Assembly: GCF_013283785.1 (NCBI RefSeq)
Contig: NZ_JABCPZ010000062.1
Location: 1 to 47,444, forward strand
DNA length: 47,444 bases
DNA from: Nonomuraea antri
GTDB lineage: Bacteria > Actinomycetota > Actinomycetes > Streptosporangiales > Streptosporangiaceae
Reading direction: 5' to 3'
Positions 39,649-45,470 of this stretch are shown here, piece by piece (within the stretch, counting starts at the first letter, position 1; each line of letters opens with the position of its first letter). The position numbers and the translations under genes were made by a program. Below the pieces are notes generated by a model. That model did not search any database and was not told where the DNA came from. It saw only the letters and a list, made by a program, of their open reading frames with translations.

Positions 39649-40641
39649 TTACTGGCCTGAACCGGTGACGACCATGGCCTTGACGTCGACCTTGGTCTTG
39701 AGATAGCCGAATTCGCTCATCAGGTCGGCGACTCGCTGAATGCGTGCCGGGTTGAGCGAGGTGGGGAAGGTCCCCATCGCCATGGTCATGACGGCTTCCT
39801 TCGGCGTCTGGGTGTAGAGGGGCACCACCTCGGCCAGGGCGGCGCGGTCGGTCGCGGCCAGGCGCTGCGCCTTGGCCACCGCGCGCTGGAAGGCGGCGGC
39901 GGTGTTGGGGTGCTTGGTGACCCACTCCTCGGTGGTGGCCCAGCCGTCGATCGGCAGGGCGTCGGTCGGGCCGGTGTTCGTGTCGACCAGGAGGCGGGAG
40001 CCGGACTGCTGCGCGGCGGACAGGAACGGCTCGACCAGCCAGGCGGCGTCCACCTGGCCGCTCTTCAGCGCGGGGATCTGGTTCTGGAACGGGATCGCGA
40101 CGAACTTCACGTCCTGCGGGGTCAGGCCGTTCACCTGGAGGTGCGCGCTGACGGACAGGGTGCCCAGGTTGTTGAGCGAGTTGACGCCGATCGTCTTGCC
40201 CTTGAGGTCCTTGGGCGTCTGGAGCTTGGAGTCCTTGGGCACGACGACGCCGGCGATGCCGGGGGCGCCCTGCAGGGTGTCCGAGAGGATCTTGATCTTC
40301 TCCGCGCCGCTGTCCTGGATGTTGAGCAGGGAGACGTAGCTGCCCTTGAAGACGTCCATGGCGCCGTTCTTGATCTTGGGCATGACCTCCTGCGGGGCCT
40401 GGATGATCTCGGTCTTGATCGTCAGGCCCTCCTCCTTGAAGAATCCCCTCTTGTCGGCGATGAACACCGGGGCGGAGGAGGGGACGGGGGAGACGCCGAT
40501 GTTCAACGTCGTCTTCTCCAGGCCCCCGGACTTGGCCGAGGAGTCCGTCCCCGCGGGGTCGGACGTGCCACTGCAGGCCGCAAGGGATACGGCCGTTAGA
40601 AGTCCGGCAATACACACACGGACGTTAGGCCCGAATTTCAT
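39649..40641 (-). CDS. NMT1-type substrate-binding lipoprotein, module C first copy
   Basis: 330 residues. Lipobox SLAACS; segments NIGVSPVPSSAPVFIADKRG, EEGLTIKTEIIQAPQEVMPK, GSYVSLLNIQDSGAEK, GQVDAAWLVEPFL, LPIDGWATTEEWV. GAGGAG 4 bp before the ATG. First gene of the module C operon and divergent from conservon 4 across 346 bp. Differences from the downstream copy cluster in the middle and C-terminal lobes, which suggests altered ligand specificity rather than simple redundancy. Confidence 0.88.
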   Translation of the reverse strand: MKFGPNVRVCIAGLLTAVSLAACSGTSDPAGTDSSAKSGGLEKTTLNIGVSPVPSSAPVFIADKRGFFKEEGLTIKTEIIQAPQEVMPKIKNGAMDVFKGSYVSLLNIQDSGAEKIKILSDTLQGAPGIAGVVVPKDSKLQTPKDLKGKTIGVNSLNNLGTLSVSAHLQVNGLTPQDVKFVAIPFQNQIPALKSGQVDAAWLVEPFLSAAQQSGSRLLVDTNTGPTDALPIDGWATTEEWVTKHPNTAAAFQRAVAKAQRLAATDRAALAEVVPLYTQTPKEAVMTMAMGTFPTSLNPARIQRVADLMSEFGYLKTKVDVKAMVVTGSGQ

Positions 40642-40987
40642 GAGTCTCCTCGGCGAGTCAAGCTTCGAGCCGCGCTCCGCGCCGGAAGGAGGGGGGCGGT
40701 CGCGCGGACAGGCGGAGATCGTACAGGAGGGGCAAAGACTAATGCCATGAAATGCCCCAATTCGAGACCTACGGTTAAGTATGGTTTGTCATGTAATGTC
40801 CGAATTGGGGTAAATACGGGTTTTATGGGGTTAAGGTCGTTGTTAAGGCAATCTGGAACGGTCCTAAAGAGTCAGTGGTTTTGTAAGGTTGGCCCGGCTC
40901 GTCAGTATGTGCTCAAATTGCACCTTGTCTCGGGCGCGCATCATGCGCCTCGCGTGCCCCGTGCATTAACGCGAGAGGGTGGAGCCA
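40642..40987. promoter_or_regulatory. 346-bp divergent regulatory gap, transporter C / conservon 4
   Basis: No supported gene. Strongly AT-rich for this genome from about 40740 to 40900. It holds the 10-bp inverted repeat CCCCAATTCG/CGAATTGGGG (40754-40809), TGTCATGTAATG (40786-40797) resembling the module B promoter, and TGTGCTCAAAT (40908-40918) shared with the cvnA3 upstream region. GAGAGG (40973-40978) precedes the cvnA4 start. Confidence 0.6.
40754..40809. promoter_or_regulatory. Inverted repeat CCCCAATTCG-N36-CGAATTGGGG
   Basis: Perfect 10-bp arms at 40754-40763 and 40800-40809 with a 36-bp AT-rich spacer. The wide spacing suggests two binding sites in opposite orientation rather than an RNA hairpin. 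The half-site resembles CGAATCGGG at 24600-24608. Confidence 0.5.
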
Positions 40988-43942
40988 GTGGCGAAACAAT
41001 CGGCCGAGGACGGCCGAGGTCCTCATCCGCCTGCGCGAACACCCAAGAGAAGAGTTCAGAAGAGGGCGAGGGGCGTGAAGAGCAGCAGATTTTCGCTGCG
41101 TAACTGGCGAGTGCGGTGGCGTCTCATCGCTCTCATCGTCATTCCCACCGCCGTGGGTGTCGTGGTCGGCGCGCTGCAGATCGTCGCGTCGATCGGCAGT
41201 GCGAACCAGTACCAGCGCGTGCTCGAGAAGGCGGAGCTCAGCGCCTCGATCACCGAGCTGACACATCAGCTCGACCTGGAGCGCGACCGGGCCGTGTACT
41301 ACGTCGGCGCCGGCCGTACGCCCAAGCGCGAGGCCGAGCTGCGCGACCACTTCGCCACGGTCGACGCGGCCGCGGCGAAGGTCAAGGAAAAGGCCGGGGT
41401 GATCAGCGCCGCGCACGGCGAGAGTGCGTGGAATGTCGCCCGGTCGATGCTCGGCCGGCTGGCGGAGATCAAAGTCACCCGTGAAACGGTGATCAAATCG
41501 CAACTTCCCGCCCTGCCCGCCATGCTGAAGTACGCCCAGATCATCAACGTCTTCCAGCAGTTCCACGACGAGATCGGCCAGGGTGTCGAGGACGAGGCGC
41601 TGAGCAACGGCGTACGAGCGCTCTCCGCGCTCACCAAGGCCAAGGACGCCGCGTCCGAGCAGCGCGCGCTGCTGGCCGGCGCCGCCGAGGTCGGCTTCTT
41701 CCAGACCGGCGAGCTCGAACGCTTCATGGCCGCCCGCGCCAAGCAGGAGAGCGAGGTGGCCGTGTTCAAGGCCCTCGCCTCGCTGGACGAACTGCAGGTG
41801 TACGACGACACCGTCACCGGCACGCTCATCGACCGCGCCGAGTCGTACCGGCTGCGGGCCATGGCCCAGACGAACGAGGGCACCAGGCTCAACATCGACC
41901 CCAAGCGGCGTGACGACTCCGACCGCTGGTTCGAGGCCATCAGCGGCACCATCGACTCCATGCGCGCGGTCGAGAAGCGCATGACCGACTCGATCACGCT
42001 GCAGAGCCGCGGCCTGGAGGACTCGGCCAGGCGCAACGCGCTGCTGGCCGGCGCGGGCAGCGCCCTGCTGCTCATCCTGGTGCTGTCCGTCACGGTCATC
42101 ATGGCCCAGTCGCTGGTCAAGCCGCTGCGCAGGCTGCGCATGGAGGCTCTGCAGATCGCCGGTCAGCGCCTGCCCGACACCGTCCGCACGCTGCGCGAGT
42201 CCGGCGACGACACCGCGCTGCGGGTCGAGCCCATCGGGGTGCACTCCCAGGACGAGGTCGGTGAAGTGGCGCGGGCCTTCGACGAGGTCCACCGCGAGGC
42301 GGTCCGCCTGGCCGGCGAGGAGTCCAGGCTCCGCGCCAACGTCAACGCGATGTTCGTCAACCTGTCCCGCCGCAGCCAGACCCTGGTCGAACGCCAGATC
42401 ACCCTTATCGACGGCCTGGAGCAGGGCGAGCAGGACGAGCAGCGGCTCGGCAACCTGTTCAAGCTCGACCACCTGGCCACCCGCATGCGGCGCAACAGCG
42501 AGAACCTGCTGGTCCTCGCCGGCCAGGACCCGCCGCGGCGCTGGAGCCAGCCGGTCAAGATGGTCGACGTCGCCCGCGCCTCGCTGTCCGAGGTCGAGAA
42601 CTACGAGCGCGTCGTCCTCCAGGTGCCCGACGGCGTCTCGGTGGCCGGACAGGCCGTCAACGACGTCATCCACCTGCTCGCCGAGCTGATCGAGAACGCC
42701 CTGTCGTTCTCGCCGCGCGAGACCCGCGTCACCGTCTCCGGCAGCAGGATCGACGGCGGCGGCGTCATGCTCTCGATCACCGACTCCGGCATCGGCATGA
42801 CCCAGGAGGAACTCGCCCAGGCCAACGAGCGGCTCACCGACGCCCCCATCGTGGACGTCTCCGTCTCGCGGCGCATGGGACTGTTCGTGGTCGCCAGGCT
42901 GGCGCACCGGCACGGCATCCGCGTCCAGCTCCGCCCGCACGGCTCGGGCGGGCTCACCGCCATGGTGCTCGTGCCGGAATCGCTGCTCGGCCAGCAGACC
43001 GCCGCCTACGCCAACTCGCCGAGCACGCCGCGCGAAGAGGTGTACGCCGCCCCGCAGGCCGCCGCCTCCGCGTCGTGGCCCGCCACGCCGTACCAGATGG
43101 GTCCCGGGCATCCCTCGTACCCGTCCGACCCGCAGCCGAGCGGATCCTGGCCGGCCACGCCCCAGTGGCAGTCCTCCGGCCCGCCGTCGAACAACACCGG
43201 CGGCGGCTGGCCGTCGGAACCGCTCGACGTGTGGGTGCCCGCCCGCGGGCCCGCGACCGGCGATCAGCCGCTGCCCAAGCGGCCCACGCAGGACGAGCCG
43301 CCGTCCGCCTGGTCGCGCACGTCCGAGCCGTCGTCGTTCGGCACGTCCGAGCCGTCTCCGTTCGGCACCGTCGAGCCTTCGCCGTTCGGCGCCGCGGAGC
43401 CCGCTTCGCCCTTCGGGACCGTCGAGCCGTCGTCGGCCGCCCAGTCGCGGAACTCGCGGTTCGACTTCCCCGACACCGAATCCTCGTCGTTCAGCTCGCG
43501 CTTCGACTTCCCCGAGACGGAGTCCGCGGCCACCGGCCCGATGCCGGTGGTCAAGCCGGCCTCCTCGGGCGACGAGTTCCTGCCGATCTTCGCCGCGGTG
43601 GAGTCGGCCTGGTTCGAGCAGACCGAGAGCGGCGCCACCTGGGGATCGTCCCAGGCCGACGCCGGATGGAACGCCGCGCAGGCGGTCGTGCAGCCGGTCA
43701 ACGACGGTTCGACGGCCTCCGGGCTGCCCAAGCGGGTGCCCAAGGCCAACCTGGTGCCGGGCTCGGCCGACACGGCCTCCGCGCCCAAGGGCGTGGCGCC
43801 GATGCCGTCGATCTCGCCGGACCGGGTGCGCAGCCGTCTGTCCAGCTTCCAGCAGGGCTTCCGGGCCGCACGCGACGACATCAGTGAGGGCAGGTCCTAC
43901 CCGGCCGCCCCGAGGAACGAAAGCAGGGAGGAGGGCGCATGA
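40988..43942 (+). CDS. cvnA: CvnA4, conservon membrane sensor histidine kinase-like protein
   Basis: 984 residues. TM1 near RLIALIVIPTAVGVVVGALQ, NIT-type region (THQLDLERDRAVYYVGAGR), TM2 near LLAGAGSALLLILVLSVTVI, HAMP. H-box LDHLATRMRRNSENLL (His495), N-box ELIENALSFSP (Asn570), ITDSGIGMTQEEL, MGLFVVARLAHRHG. The tail holds four 8-residue EPSPFGT-type repeats, two RFDFPxTES repeats, and the shared motifs DEFLPIFAAVESAWF, SGLPKRVPKANLVPGSA and SPDRVRSRLSSFQQGF. GTG 40988 is preferred over GTG 40979 because GAGAGG then has 9-bp spacing. It is the close paralogue of CvnA3 except in the sensor region and tail. Confidence 0.92.
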   Translation: MAKQSAEDGRGPHPPARTPKRRVQKRARGVKSSRFSLRNWRVRWRLIALIVIPTAVGVVVGALQIVASIGSANQYQRVLEKAELSASITELTHQLDLERDRAVYYVGAGRTPKREAELRDHFATVDAAAAKVKEKAGVISAAHGESAWNVARSMLGRLAEIKVTRETVIKSQLPALPAMLKYAQIINVFQQFHDEIGQGVEDEALSNGVRALSALTKAKDAASEQRALLAGAAEVGFFQTGELERFMAARAKQESEVAVFKALASLDELQVYDDTVTGTLIDRAESYRLRAMAQTNEGTRLNIDPKRRDDSDRWFEAISGTIDSMRAVEKRMTDSITLQSRGLEDSARRNALLAGAGSALLLILVLSVTVIMAQSLVKPLRRLRMEALQIAGQRLPDTVRTLRESGDDTALRVEPIGVHSQDEVGEVARAFDEVHREAVRLAGEESRLRANVNAMFVNLSRRSQTLVERQITLIDGLEQGEQDEQRLGNLFKLDHLATRMRRNSENLLVLAGQDPPRRWSQPVKMVDVARASLSEVENYERVVLQVPDGVSVAGQAVNDVIHLLAELIENALSFSPRETRVTVSGSRIDGGGVMLSITDSGIGMTQEELAQANERLTDAPIVDVSVSRRMGLFVVARLAHRHGIRVQLRPHGSGGLTAMVLVPESLLGQQTAAYANSPSTPREEVYAAPQAAASASWPATPYQMGPGHPSYPSDPQPSGSWPATPQWQSSGPPSNNTGGGWPSEPLDVWVPARGPATGDQPLPKRPTQDEPPSAWSRTSEPSSFGTSEPSPFGTVEPSPFGAAEPASPFGTVEPSSAAQSRNSRFDFPDTESSSFSSRFDFPETESAATGPMPVVKPASSGDEFLPIFAAVESAWFEQTESGATWGSSQADAGWNAAQAVVQPVNDGSTASGLPKRVPKANLVPGSADTASAPKGVAPMPSISPDRVRSRLSSFQQGFRAARDDISEGRSYPAAPRNESREEGA
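43322..43420 (+). repeat. Tandem 24-bp repeats in cvnA4
   Basis: Four in-frame units (43322-43345, 43346-43369, 43370-43393, 43394-43420) encode SEPSSFGT, SEPSPFGT, VEPSPFGA and AEPASPFGT. The FG-containing unit recalls, but is not the same as, the SFGE repeat of CvnA2. Confidence 0.85.
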
Positions 43943-44361
43943 ACGACCTCAGCCACACGGCGCGCGGCGTCGACTGGTTGATCACCGACTTCGTCAACAC
44001 CGTTCCAGGCGTCGCCCACGCGGTGGTTGTCTCATCCGACGGTTTACCGCTGGCGGCCTCGTCGGGCTTTCCGGCCGACCGGGCCGATCAGCTGGCCGCG
44101 ATCGCGTCGGGCTTGGTGAGCCTGACGCAGGGTGCGGCGCGGGTGTTCGAGGGTGGTGCGGTCAATCAGACGATCGTGGAGATGCAGCGCGGGCTGATGC
44201 TGATCATGTCGATCAGTGACGGTTCGTGTCTGGCGGTGCTGGCGGCCCCGGACTGTGACATGGGGCTGGTGGCGTATCAGATGACGTTGATGGTGGATCG
44301 CGCCGGTCAGGTGCTGACTCCGGCGGTGCGCGCGGAGCTGCGCGCGAGCCAGACCAGGTGA
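43939..44361 (+). CDS. cvnB: CvnB4, roadblock/LC7 domain protein
   Basis: 140 residues, identical to CvnB3 except at two N-terminal positions (HTARG and FVNTV here, HAARG and FVSTV there). ATGA overlap with cvnA4 and GGGAGGAGGG just upstream. The tract 44050-44336 is almost identical at DNA level to cvnB3. The role is as for the other roadblock adaptors. Because CvnB3 and CvnB4 are nearly the same protein, they may mix between complexes. Confidence 0.93.
   Translation: MNDLSHTARGVDWLITDFVNTVPGVAHAVVVSSDGLPLAASSGFPADRADQLAAIASGLVSLTQGAARVFEGGAVNQTIVEMQRGLMLIMSISDGSCLAVLAAPDCDMGLVAYQMTLMVDRAGQVLTPAVRAELRASQTR
44050..44336 (+). repeat. Near-identical tract shared with conservon 3 (cvnB4 part)
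   Basis: Partner of 27795-28081. The boundary with the diverged 5' part of the gene is sharp, and identity extends through silent third positions. Confidence 0.85.
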
Positions 44362-44434
44362 GCGGCGTGACCGGGCGACGCGAGCGAGCCATCAGGCACG
44401 GTGACTCCGTCGCGTGGCCGACCGAGGAGGCCGT

Positions 44435-44845
44435 GTGACGGATCCCAGGTGGAACAGCGGCGGATGGGAGCCCCAGGCATGGGAGCCCCAGCAGCCGCCA
44501 CGCTCCGACCCGGCTTCGCCGGTCCGTCCTTACGCGGTGACGGGAGGACGGACCGCTCCCCGGGTGAAGCTCGCCATGGAGGCCCTGGTCTCCTCGGCGA
44601 CGGCCGAGCACCGGGAGTTCTCCCACATCACCCCGGAGTATCAGGCGATCAGCCAGCTGTGCCGGCAGGTCAGGTCGGTGGCGGAGGTGTCGGCGCTGCT
44701 GCGGATCCCGCTCGGGGTGGTGCGCGTGCTGATCGCCGACATGGCGGCCGAAGGTCTGGTACGCGTGCACCAGCCGCAGCTGGAAGCCGGAAGGCCGGAC
44801 GTCAATTTGCTGGAAAGGGTGCTCAGTGGACTTCGCAGGCTCTAG
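44435..44845 (+). CDS. cvnC: CvnC4, DUF742 protein
   Basis: 136 residues. N-terminal TDPRWNSGGWEPQ, then a WEPQ repeat, then VRPYAVTGGRTAPRVKLAME, RSVAEVSALLRIPLGVVRVL, ADMAAEGLVRVHQPQ, ERVLSGLRRL. GTG 44435 is preferred over ATG 44414 because GAGGAGG (44424-44430) is well placed and the protein then starts like CvnC3. Unlike the other conservons, 73 bp separate it from cvnB4. Its core is nearly identical in DNA to cvnC3. The end overlaps cvnD4 by 20 bp. Confidence 0.9.
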   Translation: MTDPRWNSGGWEPQAWEPQQPPRSDPASPVRPYAVTGGRTAPRVKLAMEALVSSATAEHREFSHITPEYQAISQLCRQVRSVAEVSALLRIPLGVVRVLIADMAAEGLVRVHQPQLEAGRPDVNLLERVLSGLRRL

Positions 44846-45413
44846 CCCCGGCCTCACCTCGACCAAGATCGTGGTGGCCGGCGGTTTCGGCGTGGGTAAG
44901 ACGACGTTCGTCGGCGCGGTGTCGGAGATCATGCCGCTGACCACGGAGGCGGTCATGACCGACGCCTCCGCCGGCATCGACGACCTGGGGATGACCCCGC
45001 TGAAGTCCACCACCACGGTGGCCATGGACTTCGGCCGGGTCTCGCTCGACCGTGACCTGATCCTCTACCTGTTCGGCACGCCCGGACAGCACAGGTTCTG
45101 GTTCATGTGGGACGACCTGGTACGCGGCGCGATCGGGGCCGTCGTCCTGGTGGACACGCGGCGGCTGGCCGACAGCTTCCCGGCCATCGACTACTTCGAA
45201 GAGGCGCAGCTGCCGTTCGTGGTGGGCGTGAACGGCTGGGACGGCAGTTACGCGCACACCGACACCGAGGTGCGCGACGCTCTGACCTTGGCCCCGCACA
45301 TCCCGCTGGTCAGGCTCGACGCCCGGTCGAAGGACTCGGTCAAGAGCGCGCTCATCCAGCTCGTCGAGCACGCCTTGACAGTCAAGATGGCCGTGCCAGG
45401 CTGGAGCGGCTAG
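44826..45413 (+). CDS. cvnD: CvnD4, small GTP-binding protein
   Basis: 195 residues. P-loop GGFGVGKTTFVGAVSE, STTTVAMDFGRVSLDRD, LFGTPGQHRFWFMWDDLV, G4-like NGWDGSY without lysine, end KMAVPGWSG. The first 65 bp are identical to cvnD3. The rest differs mostly silently. It is the last gene of conservon 4; ffh starts 57 bp later on the same strand, and I see no terminator between them, so some readthrough into ffh is possible. Confidence 0.93.
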   Translation: MDFAGSSPGLTSTKIVVAGGFGVGKTTFVGAVSEIMPLTTEAVMTDASAGIDDLGMTPLKSTTTVAMDFGRVSLDRDLILYLFGTPGQHRFWFMWDDLVRGAIGAVVLVDTRRLADSFPAIDYFEEAQLPFVVGVNGWDGSYAHTDTEVRDALTLAPHIPLVRLDARSKDSVKSALIQLVEHALTVKMAVPGWSG

Positions 45414-45470
45414 CGGAGCGGATAGGCTGAAGTCTTAGACGTATATTCGCTTCGAGGACTGGCCAACCAC

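Noticed and set aside
38639..40615. 658-codon fused frame covering both module C receptors
   Set aside because: The first half is an out-of-frame shadow of the first receptor gene. The second receptor has its own signal peptide and start at 39634.
33071..40800. Possible common promoter element of modules B and C (TGTCATTTATGG / TGTCATGTAATG)
   Set aside because: The similarity is short and the orientation and spacing relative to the genes are not clearly consistent; kept only as a note in the regulatory features.
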